NCBI RefSeq assembly: GCF_002846365.1
Contig: NZ_PJMW01000001.1
Location: 1-64,000 of the forward strand
Source: Nocardia fluminea
GTDB lineage: Bacteria > Actinomycetota > Actinomycetes > Mycobacteriales > Mycobacteriaceae
Length of the DNA stretch: 64,000 nucleotides
Direction: 5' to 3'
The notes beneath the pieces were generated by a model that ran no database searches, was not told the origin of the DNA, and saw nothing but the letters and a program-made list of their open reading frames with translations. Made by a program: the position numbers and the translations under genes. The first letter of the stretch is position 1. The number at the start of each line of letters is the position of its first letter. This document shows, in pieces, positions 35,098 through 43,029 of the stretch.

Positions 35098-36166
35098 CGT
35101 GTCCCGACCTGACAATATCGCCCGGCGCGTCTCCGACTTGATCGGCCGGACACCGCTGCTGGAACTGTGCCGGACCGGTTCTGGATCACGACTGCTGCTC
35201 AAGCTCGAGCAGTTCAACCCGACTGGATCAGCCAAGATCCGCATGGCCAGGCAGATGGTGATCGACGCCGAACTCGACGGCCACCTGCCCCCGGGCGGTC
35301 ACATCATCGAATCCACCTCCGGCAATACCGGACTCGGTTTGGCCGTCGTCGCCGCCGAGCGCGGCTACCGCTTCACCGCGGTCGTCGACAACCACGCCGC
35401 CAAGGACAAGCTGCGCGCGATGGCCGCCATGGGCGCACGCCTGGTCTATGTCGCCGACACCAGCGACGACGGTCCCAGCGCCACCGCCCGCGAAGAACAC
35501 GCGGCGCTGATGGCCGCCACCGAGGAAGGCGCCTACTTCTTCGACCAGCACAACAATCCGAGCAACGCACTCGGCTACCGGGCGCTCGCCGATGAGCTTC
35601 GCGCCGACCTCGGTACCGGCATCGACTACCTGGTCAGCTCCGTCGGCACCGGCGGTTCCCTGTTCGGTACCGCACGCGAACTTCGCCGACGGGGCATTCC
35701 GATCGGTGTGATCGGTGTCGAGCCCGTCGGCTCGATCGTCTTCGGTGGGCCCGGCGGCCCGTATTGGCAGTCCGGCACCGGTACCCCGCCCGGTGCGCCG
35801 ATCGGCGCGACAATCGACTACGACCTGCTCGACGAAGGCATCAAAGTCTCCGACGTCCACGCATTCGCCACCTCCCGCGCCATCGCCCGCCGGAATGGCC
35901 TGATGCTGGGTGGTTCTGTCGGCGGCGCCGTCTATGTCGCGATGCAACGACTGCGCGAAGTGCCGGCGGGCAGCACAATCGTCACCATCGTCTGCGACGG
36001 TGGAGAAAAATATCTCGATACAATTTTCAACGACGATTGGATGCGCGCGAAAAACCTGCTCGATCCGGGTGCCGAGGGAGAGGTTGAACAGTTGCTAGAC
36101 GGCTACGCCCGCGAGGTCGAAACTCCGACGGTGTTGCGTCCGACGGCAGGATCGACGACCGCATGA
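35081..36166 (+). CDS. cysteine-synthase-like PLP enzyme (SbnA-like)
   Basis: 361 residues of fold-type II: PLP lysine Lys52 in N-P-T-G-S-A-K-I-R, substrate loop S-T-S-G-N-T-G (78-84), phosphate loop SSVGTGGSLFG near 186-196, and a C-terminal extension of about 40 residues beyond CysK. SbnA-type enzymes join O-phosphoserine and glutamate as the first step to diaminopropionate, handing on to SbnB. Next to an OCD-family gene this is more likely than ordinary cysteine synthesis. Overlaps the decarboxylase by 17 bases and the exporter by ATGA. Confidence 0.82.
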   Translation: MTTVDNVSRPDNIARRVSDLIGRTPLLELCRTGSGSRLLLKLEQFNPTGSAKIRMARQMVIDAELDGHLPPGGHIIESTSGNTGLGLAVVAAERGYRFTAVVDNHAAKDKLRAMAAMGARLVYVADTSDDGPSATAREEHAALMAATEEGAYFFDQHNNPSNALGYRALADELRADLGTGIDYLVSSVGTGGSLFGTARELRRRGIPIGVIGVEPVGSIVFGGPGGPYWQSGTGTPPGAPIGATIDYDLLDEGIKVSDVHAFATSRAIARRNGLMLGGSVGGAVYVAMQRLREVPAGSTIVTIVCDGGEKYLDTIFNDDWMRAKNLLDPGAEGEVEQLLDGYAREVETPTVLRPTAGSTTA

Positions 36167-37566
36167 AGATGGCGAGCAGTTTGCGAGACAGTCGCCCGCT
36201 GGTCGCCCTCGCGGCACCCATCGCCGGGATCCAGCTCGCACAGGTGGCGCTGACCACCACCGACTTGGCGATGATGGGTCTGCTCGGGGTGCAGGCCATC
36301 GCCGCGGGCGGTCTGGCGATCACGCTGTACAACCAGGTCCGAACGATGTGTGTCGGCATGGTCACCGCGGTGGGCAACATGGTCGCCGGTGCGGTCGGTC
36401 GCAGTGAGTCACGCGCGGGCACCGACCACCTCGACAACCGGGCCGAGGACGAGATCCGCCACGTTGTGCGGGCGGCGTTCCTGGTCGCGACGATCGTCGG
36501 CCTGCTGGCCGGTGGCGCGCTGGTCGGGTTGAGCTATTCGCTCGTGTGGTTCGGCCAGGACTCGCAGATTCTCGAGCTGGCGCGTCCGATGATGATCGCC
36601 CTGTCGTTCGGTCTGGTGCCGATGTTGTGGCTGAACGTCTTGCGGCAGTTCGCCGTCGGTATGCGTCGACCGGGATCACTGCTGTGGGTCACCATCGGAT
36701 CGGTCGGGGTGAACGCGTTGCTCAACGGCGCGTTCATCTTCGGATGGCTGGGCTTTCCCACCCTCGGACTGACCGGTATCGGCTTCGCGACGTCGTTTGT
36801 GAACCTGTTGACCTGCGGTGCGTTCTTCTTGATCGTGCGCCGCGACAGCCACCTCGCACCGTTGCTGTCGATCCAGGGTTGGCGTGCCGACATGGCGAAG
36901 GTCCGCGAGATCCTGCGCCTCGGTATCCCGATCAGCCTGACCTACGGCTCGGAGGCGGGCCTGTTCTCCGTTGCCGCGCTGGTGATGGGCAGCTTCGGCG
37001 CGGCCACTCTTGCCGCGCACAACGTCGTCATCCAGCTCACCTACATCATCTTCCAGGTCACCATCGGCCTGTCCCATGGCTCGTCGATCCTGGTGAGCCG
37101 AGTTGTCAGCAAGGGCGATGTCGAGGAGGCCAAACGGATCGCTCGGACCGCGCTGATGCTGGGTGCCTCGGTCATGGGTGTGTGCGGCGTGGTCTACCTC
37201 GTGGCGCCCAAGCTGGTGCTGCTGCCGTTCCTGGATCCGACCGAGGCCGCCGAGGTCCTGCCGATCGCGAAGACCGTCCTGCTCATCGCCATCGTGCAGC
37301 AGTTCATGGACTGCGCGCAGAACATCGGCGTCGGATTGCTGCGCGGGCTCGGCAATACCAAGAGCGGATTCAAGATCACCCTGGTCGGTTACTGGGCCGT
37401 CGGATTACCGGTGCTCGTGGTCTTCGCGTTCGGCTTCGGCCTCCACGGTCCGGGGGTGTGGCTCGGTCTGTGCGCCGGTCTGGCAGTGACCGCGACGCTG
37501 CTGCTGCGCCGGTTCGACCGCGACCTGCAGCTGATTCAGCCTGTCCGGACCGCCGCGCTGATCTAG
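36163..37566 (+). CDS. MATE-family efflux transporter
   Basis: 467 residues with about twelve membrane helices in two homologous halves. NorM/DinF-type marks: PLVALAAPIAGIQLAQVALTTTD in helix 1 and RQFAVGMRRPG after helix 5, mirrored by GLLRGLGNTKSGF in the second half. It exchanges cations or protons for organic compounds. The ATGA coupling to the biosynthetic genes makes it the likely exporter of the pathway product. Confidence 0.9.
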   Translation: MKMASSLRDSRPLVALAAPIAGIQLAQVALTTTDLAMMGLLGVQAIAAGGLAITLYNQVRTMCVGMVTAVGNMVAGAVGRSESRAGTDHLDNRAEDEIRHVVRAAFLVATIVGLLAGGALVGLSYSLVWFGQDSQILELARPMMIALSFGLVPMLWLNVLRQFAVGMRRPGSLLWVTIGSVGVNALLNGAFIFGWLGFPTLGLTGIGFATSFVNLLTCGAFFLIVRRDSHLAPLLSIQGWRADMAKVREILRLGIPISLTYGSEAGLFSVAALVMGSFGAATLAAHNVVIQLTYIIFQVTIGLSHGSSILVSRVVSKGDVEEAKRIARTALMLGASVMGVCGVVYLVAPKLVLLPFLDPTEAAEVLPIAKTVLLIAIVQQFMDCAQNIGVGLLRGLGNTKSGFKITLVGYWAVGLPVLVVFAFGFGLHGPGVWLGLCAGLAVTATLLLRRFDRDLQLIQPVRTAALI

Positions 37567-37626
37567 TTCGCGACGCCGTTCCTTCAGCGGATCCCTTGTC
37601 TATTCGAATTGTGAAAGAGATTTGAC

Positions 37627-38787
37627 GTGCGCCTGAACAGTTATGATGAATGGTCACCACTGAAAGAAGTCATTGTCGGATCGGGGTTGAACTACACCAC
37701 CCACGAGCGTGAGCTCACTTTCGACATGTTCCTCCACGAGAACATTTCCGGCGATAACAACCTCGCGGACAAGCCGTGGCTCTACCCGCCGTTCTCGCCG
37801 CCCGCCGGAGCCGATCCCCGGTCGCGGATCCGGATCGCGCAGCGACACGTCGATGAGCTGAACGAGGACATCGCCGGGCTCGTCGCGACGCTCGAGTCGC
37901 TGTCGGTCCGTGTACGCCGTCCGATGGAGATCGGTCCGGACGTGCCCGAGATGGCGACCCCGGCCTGGGCGGCCGCGATGATCCCCGCGCTCAATGTTCG
38001 CGACAACGCGATCATCATGGGTGACGAGATCGTCGAAACTCCGCCGATGATGCGGTCGAGGTACTTCGAGAACCAGCTGCTCAAGCCTGTGTTCATGGAC
38101 TACTTCGAGCAGGGCGCGCGGTGGTCGGTGATGCCGCGCCCGATCATGACCGACGGATCGTTCGACTTCTCCTACGCCGACGGCTCCGTCTCCCCCGCCG
38201 AGCCGCTGATCCCCATCGCCAGGCCCGATGACTCACCGCATCACGTCGGCTTCGAAATGATGATGGACGCCGCGCAGATCCTGCGGTTCGGACGCGACGT
38301 CCTGGTCAACGTCTCCACCCAGAACCACGAACTCGCCTACCAATGGCTGGCTCGCCATTTCTCCGACCGGTTCCGGCTGCACCGGATCTACCGGCTCAGC
38401 GACGACCACATCGACAGCACCGTGTTGCCGCTGCGTCCCGGTCTGCTGTTGGCCCGTTCCCCTGAGATCGTCGACCGGCTCCCGGCCGAGCTGCAGAAGT
38501 GGGACCGGATCTACTACCCGGAACCGACTCCTGAGGTCTTCCCGGCCTACGGCAACGACGATCTGGTCCTGACAAGCAAGTACATCGATATGAACCTGTT
38601 GTCGATCGATCCCGAGACCGTGCTGGTCAACTCCTCGCACACGGCGATGATCAAGCTTCTCGAAGCGAACGGGATGACCGTTGTGCCGGTCCAGCACCGT
38701 CATCGTCGTCTCTTCGGCGGCGGATTCCACTGCTTCACCGTGGACACTGTCCGCGAAGGGGGCCCGGAAGACTATTTCTCCGGCTAG
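37627..38787 (+). CDS. AGAT-type amidinotransferase
   Basis: 386 residues of the glycine/inosamine amidinotransferase family. The catalytic triad is complete: Asp214 (EMMMDAAQILRFGRD), His261 (DDHIDSTVLPL), Cys369 (GGGFHCFT). It moves the amidino group of arginine to an amine acceptor. In human AGAT the residue before the catalytic His is Met302; here it is Asp260, which suggests a different, perhaps cationic, acceptor such as diaminopropionate or its amine. It lies 60 bases after the exporter, probably in the same transcript. Confidence 0.87.
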   Translation: MRLNSYDEWSPLKEVIVGSGLNYTTHERELTFDMFLHENISGDNNLADKPWLYPPFSPPAGADPRSRIRIAQRHVDELNEDIAGLVATLESLSVRVRRPMEIGPDVPEMATPAWAAAMIPALNVRDNAIIMGDEIVETPPMMRSRYFENQLLKPVFMDYFEQGARWSVMPRPIMTDGSFDFSYADGSVSPAEPLIPIARPDDSPHHVGFEMMMDAAQILRFGRDVLVNVSTQNHELAYQWLARHFSDRFRLHRIYRLSDDHIDSTVLPLRPGLLLARSPEIVDRLPAELQKWDRIYYPEPTPEVFPAYGNDDLVLTSKYIDMNLLSIDPETVLVNSSHTAMIKLLEANGMTVVPVQHRHRRLFGGGFHCFTVDTVREGGPEDYFSG

Positions 38788-38813
38788 GCAGGGTCGAGCG
38801 GCGGCGAGGTTGT

Positions 38814-39110
38814 TCACCGCGTGGCGTAGGGCCGCATCGGGGCGTTGATCGTGGCCGCGGCCGCGCCGCCGATGCCACCGACTAGAGCGCCGATGCTGAC
38901 ACCCACGCCGATGGTGCTCGTCATCCGCGCCCAGGCGGCCTGCTCGCGCTCGTAGGGTGTCTTGAACGGTGCCGTGTCCTCGAAGGGCAGGGCGACCGGC
39001 TGATACACCGCGTGGGCCAGGTCCAGTCGCGGAGTCAGGGTGGCGGTGCGGTCCCTGACTTCGGCGGCGACGGGAAAAACGAAATCATCTATGCGGAAGG
39101 ATAATTGGGA
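38814..39110 (-). pseudogene. C-terminal remnant of an actinobacterial surface-type hypothetical protein
   Basis: About 98 residues that look like a real protein end: FRIDDFVFPVAAEVRDRTATLTPRLDLAHAVYQPVALPFE, then EREQAAWARMTSTIGVG and a Gly/Ala-rich membrane-like helix. The frame continues upstream to 39206, but that part is antisense to a reductase fragment and is Gln-rich nonsense. The gene has therefore lost its N-terminal half at about 39110-39130. Confidence 0.6.
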
Positions 39111-39134
39111 TCCGCCGAGGACAGAACCCTCGGT

Positions 39135-39329
39135 GCGGGCAGCATCAGCCTGACCCGCGTCTTGCTGCGGGCGGGGCTGCTGGACGAGTTGCGGCTGCTG
39201 GTGCACCCGATCGTGCTGGGCACCGGTCAGTGACTGTTCCCCGAGGGCGTCGTCCGGACTCCGCTGGCCCTGGTCCGCTCAGCTACCTATGTCTCCAGCG
39301 TGATGGACCTGACCTACCGACCAGCCTGA
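39135..39329 (+). pseudogene. RibD/DHFR-type reductase C-terminal remnant with in-frame stop
   Basis: The frame from 39135 reads GSISLTRVLLRAGLLDELRL and then LVHPIVLGTG, the conserved C-terminal part of actinobacterial dihydrofolate-reductase-like RibD proteins. It is broken by TGA at 39231 where Arg or Lys is expected, then continues LFPEGVVRTPLALV to DLTYRPA and a normal stop at 39327. The N-terminal two thirds is absent. Confidence 0.72.
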
Positions 39330-39430
39330 CCCCGCCAATCCGGTCGCGCGTCGTCCGCAGCCATATGGCCTGCCGGAGAACCGATCTCGCGAATCGCGCT
39401 CGAATATCTTGCGGCGCCGCACCTGGGTGG

Positions 39431-40147
39431 TCAGTCCGCGCAGCAGTCGCAGTCGTGCACGCCGGTTTTCGAGGGCGCGCCCAGGGCGACCGGCGAGGGA
39501 CAGCAGGTGTCACCCTTCCAGGCGTTGAGGCCCTCCCTGACCGCGATGCCCGCGATCACCAGCGCGGCGATCGGGTCGGCCCACGACCAGCCGAACAAGC
39601 TGTTGAGCAGCAGTCCGACCAGCAGCACCGCGGAGAGGTAGGTGCACAGCAGGGTCTGCTTGGAATCGGCTACCGCCGAGGCGGATCCGAGCTCGCGTCC
39701 GGCACGGCGCTGCGCATACGACAACACCGGCATCACCGCCAAGCTCACCGCGGCCAGAATGATGCCGATCGGCGAGTGCCGTGCTTCTCCGGCCCCGAGC
39801 AGGCCGCGGAGGGAGTCGACGGTGACATAGAGCGCCAGAGCGAAGAACGAGAACGCGATGATCCTCAGTGCGATCTTTTCGCGCTTCTCCGGGTCACGGC
39901 CGGCGAATTGCCAGGCGACCGCGGCGGCCGAGGAGACCTCGATGACCGAGTCCAGGCCGAATCCGATCAGTGCCGTGGAGGACACGCGCGCGCCTTCGGT
40001 CAAGGCGATGGCGGCCTCGACGACGTTGTAGGTGATCGTGGCGGCCACGAACCAGCGGATCCGCCGTCCCAACAACGCCTTGCGCTCCTCGGGCAGCGGC
40101 GGCGTCATCGCTGATCGCAGCGAGGGCATGCCCAGCGAATCCGGCAT
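39431..40147 (-). CDS. cation diffusion facilitator (CDF) metal exporter
   Basis: 238 residues with about six membrane helices (VEAAIALTEGARVSSTALIGFGLDSVIE, and SVVADSKQTLL-type helix V carrying the metal Asp). The C-terminus is Cys-rich (GDTCCPSP, then VHDCDCCAD) in place of the usual cytoplasmic domain and probably binds metal. ATG 40147 overlaps the ArsR stop (TGATG). Expected to expel Zn, Cd, Co or similar ions under ArsR control. Confidence 0.87.
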   Translation of the reverse strand: MPDSLGMPSLRSAMTPPLPEERKALLGRRIRWFVAATITYNVVEAAIALTEGARVSSTALIGFGLDSVIEVSSAAAVAWQFAGRDPEKREKIALRIIAFSFFALALYVTVDSLRGLLGAGEARHSPIGIILAAVSLAVMPVLSYAQRRAGRELGSASAVADSKQTLLCTYLSAVLLVGLLLNSLFGWSWADPIAALVIAGIAVREGLNAWKGDTCCPSPVALGAPSKTGVHDCDCCAD

Positions 40148-40476
40148 CAGCAGCACTCCTCGGTCTCCGAGTCCGGGCAGCACGCCGGATCCACCGCCAG
40201 CACCAGCCCGGTCAGATCATCGAGGGCCCGCCCGATCCTGGCGTCGGCCAGCTCGTAGCGAGCGCGCCGCCCTTCCGGCACCGCGACCACGAGTCCGCAC
40301 CCGCGCAGGCACGCGAGATGGTTCGACAGGATCTGGCGCGACACCCCTATCCGGTCGGCGAGATCGGAGGGATAGGCCGGCGCCTGGCGCAGGCTCAGCA
40401 GGATCTGAGTGCGGGTGGCATCGGAGAGCGCGTGCCCGAAACGGGCCAGCGCGTCGCGGTGCAGCAGAGTGTCCAC
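40147..40476 (-). CDS. ArsR/SmtB-family metal sensor
   Basis: 109 residues: winged helix-turn-helix (SDATRTQILLSLRQAPAYPSDLADRIGVSRQILSNHLACLRGCGLVV) and a C-terminal CCPDSETEECC cluster likely to bind metal together with the Cys in the recognition-helix region (CLRGC). This Cys placement is like CmtR/KmtR-type Cd/Pb or Ni/Co sensors. Represses itself and the CDF exporter until metal binds. Confidence 0.88.
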   Translation of the reverse strand: MDTLLHRDALARFGHALSDATRTQILLSLRQAPAYPSDLADRIGVSRQILSNHLACLRGCGLVVAVPEGRRARYELADARIGRALDDLTGLVLAVDPACCPDSETEECC

Positions 40477-40487
40477 AGCAATGAAAG

Positions 40488-40519
40488 TACATGATTATCT
40501 GTATTCAGCAACTTCTGAA
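40488..40519. promoter_or_regulatory. candidate ArsR operator
   Basis: Two imperfect palindromes just before the ArsR start: TACATGATTATCTGTA (40488-40503) and TTCAG-N6-CTGAA (40504-40519). AT-rich TACA/TGTA-type repeats are typical for ArsR/SmtB sites. The AT content here contrasts with the GC-rich surroundings. Confidence 0.5.
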
Positions 40520-40890
40520 CTATTCCAGGGATCACCGACTGGGTCGTGCGCGAAAACAGCGGTGAACGCTGTCGTCACTACTGCCTAATAGTGCTGCCAG
40601 ATCTTCTCCGCTGATATCGCCCGAGGCGGCGTTTCCAGCGACACCACGGCGATCCTTACGCAACCTCTACACTCGGACAGCAGCCGATGCCGCCGCGGTT
40701 GTGCGACTGTTCAAATGCCTGCCATGCTGCCCGACATGTTGACATCGACGCGACTCTGGAGAGCGCCATTCCGTCCCCTGCCCCACCAACGCGGCAGCTG
40801 ATCTCCGAAACGGTCGAATTGATGGTTCACAAGATATTTCCCGCCGGTAGGACACTGGCGGGGACGCGGTCGCATCGCAGCATCAGTGCG
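40520..40890. other. intergenic region without a recognisable gene
   Basis: 371 bases between the ArsR and CorA genes; the CorA frame is open into it, but that extension does not resemble the family. No stem-loop of riboswitch size was evident to me. Confidence 0.4.
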
Positions 40891-41958
40891 ATGGTCACGG
40901 GTACACAGATTCGGTCCCGGCGGCGCAAGGACATCCAGGTGGTGCCCAAACCCACCGTGCCGACCGCGCGCGCGATCGTCGACTGCGCCGCCTACGTCGA
41001 CGGCGCCCGGCTCCGGGGCCGATTCACACCCGCCTCCGCGCTCGGCGAGATCCGCACCCGCGGTAGGGGTTTCGTGTGGATCGGACTCTTCGAACCCCAC
41101 AAGAATCAGATGGACGAGATCGCGGAAATCTTCGGCCTGCACCCCCTCGCGGTCGAGGACGCCGTCAACGCCCACCAACGCCCCAAGCTCGAACGCTACG
41201 ACGACACCCTGTTCACCGCGATGCGCACCGTCGCCTATGTCGAACACGACATGCACATCGTCAGCGAGATCGTGCAAACCGGTGAGATCATGGTCTTCAC
41301 CGGCCCCGACTTCGTCGTCGCGGTCCGCCACGGCGAACACTCCGGACTCGCCCGCGTGCGCCACCGGCTCGAAGCCGAACCCGCCCGCCTCGCGCTCGGG
41401 CCCGCCGCAGTACTGCATGCGATCACCGATCACGTCGTCGAGTCCTATCACGACGTCACTTCCGCGGTCGAGTACGACGTCGAGTCCATGGAAGAAGAAC
41501 TGTTCACCCCGCGTACCACTCTTCCAATCGAGGCGATCTACCAGCTCAAACGCGAGATCGTGGAACTGCGCCGCGCGGTGCGCCCGCTGGCAGGCCCGCT
41601 ACAGACCCTCGCGGGTGCACAGGCGTCGCTACCCAAGGAGGTCCGCCGCTATTTGCGCGATGTCGCCGACCATCACAGCGGCATCGCCGAACGCATCAAT
41701 GATCTCGACGAGACCTTGACCACGCTGGTCGGTGCCGCGGTCGCCAAGATCGCCGTGCAGCAGAGCACCGATATGCGCAAGATCTCGGCGTTCGTCGCGA
41801 TCCTGGCCGTGCCCACGATGATCGCCGGGATCTACGGCATGAATTTCGACTACATGCCCGAGCTGAAACAGGTGTGGGGCTACCCCGCGGTCTTGGCCAC
41901 CATGGCCACCATCTGCGCGACACTGATCGTGGTGTTCCGCCGAATCAAGTGGCTGTGA
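40891..41958 (+). CDS. corA: CorA-family magnesium/cobalt transporter
   Basis: 355 residues from ATG 40891. A cytoplasmic funnel domain (HPLAVEDAVNAHQRPKLERYDDTLF, SYHDVTSAVEYDVESMEEELF helix) precedes two C-terminal membrane helices; the pore motif Y-G-M-N-F is followed by DYMPEL. Forms a pentameric Mg channel. An earlier ATG at 40822 is possible; neither has a strong ribosome site. Adjacent metal genes suggest only loose clustering. Confidence 0.9.
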   Translation: MVTGTQIRSRRRKDIQVVPKPTVPTARAIVDCAAYVDGARLRGRFTPASALGEIRTRGRGFVWIGLFEPHKNQMDEIAEIFGLHPLAVEDAVNAHQRPKLERYDDTLFTAMRTVAYVEHDMHIVSEIVQTGEIMVFTGPDFVVAVRHGEHSGLARVRHRLEAEPARLALGPAAVLHAITDHVVESYHDVTSAVEYDVESMEEELFTPRTTLPIEAIYQLKREIVELRRAVRPLAGPLQTLAGAQASLPKEVRRYLRDVADHHSGIAERINDLDETLTTLVGAAVAKIAVQQSTDMRKISAFVAILAVPTMIAGIYGMNFDYMPELKQVWGYPAVLATMATICATLIVVFRRIKWL

Positions 41959-42188
41959 ATGCCAGTCGAGCGTGCAGCGTTCAGGTCGGCCTCCAGGGGC
42001 TATGCGCCCAGTGCTGGAGAGGGGTTGAGAGAAACAGCTTCTCTCCGGCCCTCCGGTTGCCCGGCAAAGCCTGACGCGTAATCGAGGTCACAGCGCGGTG
42101 TTTCAGAGCGCGGTATCTGCTTCAGGGGTGAAGACGCGGGCATTCGAACGGCAGAGGACCCACCGTGTCCGCGAATGAAGGAGAGCCC

Positions 42189-42605
42189 ATGCTCATGAGA
42201 CGAACGCGCCGCCGCGTCCACCACATGGTCCGCTTCGCGCTCTTGGGCGCACTCGTATCGGCGGGTGTTATCGCCTGCGCGACGACGACGGACTCGCGTG
42301 GCATCGGTGGAGTCTCTGCCGCCGCCGACGCACCGTTCATCGATCCAGCCGCCGGTGCCCAGTTGTGCGACACGATGTGGGCCGATCTCGACGACTGGCG
42401 CAACCAGGGCAGCGCCATCGCTCGGGTGAAGTTCAACGGCGTCGTCCACACCTGGGCACTGCGCAACGGCGCGAGCAACGTCGCCGTCGCCGGCCACCGC
42501 GACGCCATCGACACGATCACACGCGAGCAGTGCCCCAAAGCACGCGAGCAGGTCAAACAGATCATCGACACCGTGGATCTGGCCTCGGGACTTGTCGGAT
42601 TCTGA
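42189..42605 (+). CDS. small secreted lipoprotein
   Basis: 138 residues, ATG 42189 after AGGAGAG. Basic start (RRTRRRVHHMVR), hydrophobic core, then lipobox V-I-A-C. The mature part has PAAGAQLCDTMWADLDDWRN and EQCPKAREQVKQIIDTVDLASGL, with two Cys likely in a disulphide. This matches a family of short lipoproteins common in Nocardia and Mycobacterium, of unknown function. Confidence 0.75.
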   Translation: MLMRRTRRRVHHMVRFALLGALVSAGVIACATTTDSRGIGGVSAAADAPFIDPAAGAQLCDTMWADLDDWRNQGSAIARVKFNGVVHTWALRNGASNVAVAGHRDAIDTITREQCPKAREQVKQIIDTVDLASGLVGF

Positions 42606-42706
42606 TTCCCGCAACCACGCCGCCACGAACGAGGCTCCCCAATTCGTGATGGTTCAAACTTCCGCATCCGAAAGTTCCGCCCTGTCAGCTCCTGTCGGAA
42701 GATGAC

Positions 42707-42732
42707 GGTTTAATAACCACCGCATCGGTGAA
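42707..42732 (+). promoter_or_regulatory. SigF/SigB-type promoter of sigma-factor locus, copy 2
   Basis: GGTTT at 42707-42711, 15-base spacer, GGTGAA at 42727-42732. Matches the element before copy 1 in motif, spacing and distance (50 bases before the peptide start). Confidence 0.5.
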
Positions 42733-42781
42733 CCCTGCATTCATGACCTACTCACGTAGTCGGACAACGAGTACGCCGAGC

Positions 42782-42934
42782 ATGGATCTGACCAGCACCA
42801 CCCTCATGCTGGCCACCTGCGTGTTCTTCCTCCTCGGCCTGACAGCACTCACCGGATCGCTACCCGCCGCGATCTTCGGCGCCGTCAGCCTGGGCGCGGG
42901 AATGACTGTGACATCCAGGATGCTGAGTCTCTGA
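42782..42934 (+). CDS. small one-helix membrane peptide linked to sigma factor (copy 2)
   Basis: 50 residues, mostly one hydrophobic helix (LMLATCVFFLLGLTALTG) followed by a second weaker hydrophobic part (IFGAVSLGAGM). Its start MDLTSTT is identical in DNA and protein to copy 1 at 12912, and it stands 95 bases before a nearly identical sigma factor. Conservation of the pair suggests a functional link, perhaps membrane-based control of the sigma factor; this is inference. An upstream in-frame ATG at 42728 would overlap the proposed promoter. Confidence 0.6.
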   Translation: MDLTSTTLMLATCVFFLLGLTALTGSLPAAIFGAVSLGAGMTVTSRMLSL

Positions 42935-43029
42935 TTCGACGTGGCACGCATCGCCCACGCCTCCCGCAACGCCGCGGTGAGCCCACCTCCCGCGAACCGC
43001 AGCGCATCGAAGGCCAGGAGCTGATCCGC

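Noticed and set aside
31728..38787. Viomycin-type or other NRPS antibiotic cluster
   Set aside because: VioC-, VioB- and VioK-like genes are present, but there is no NRPS, no capreomycidine synthase and no resistance gene in the window.
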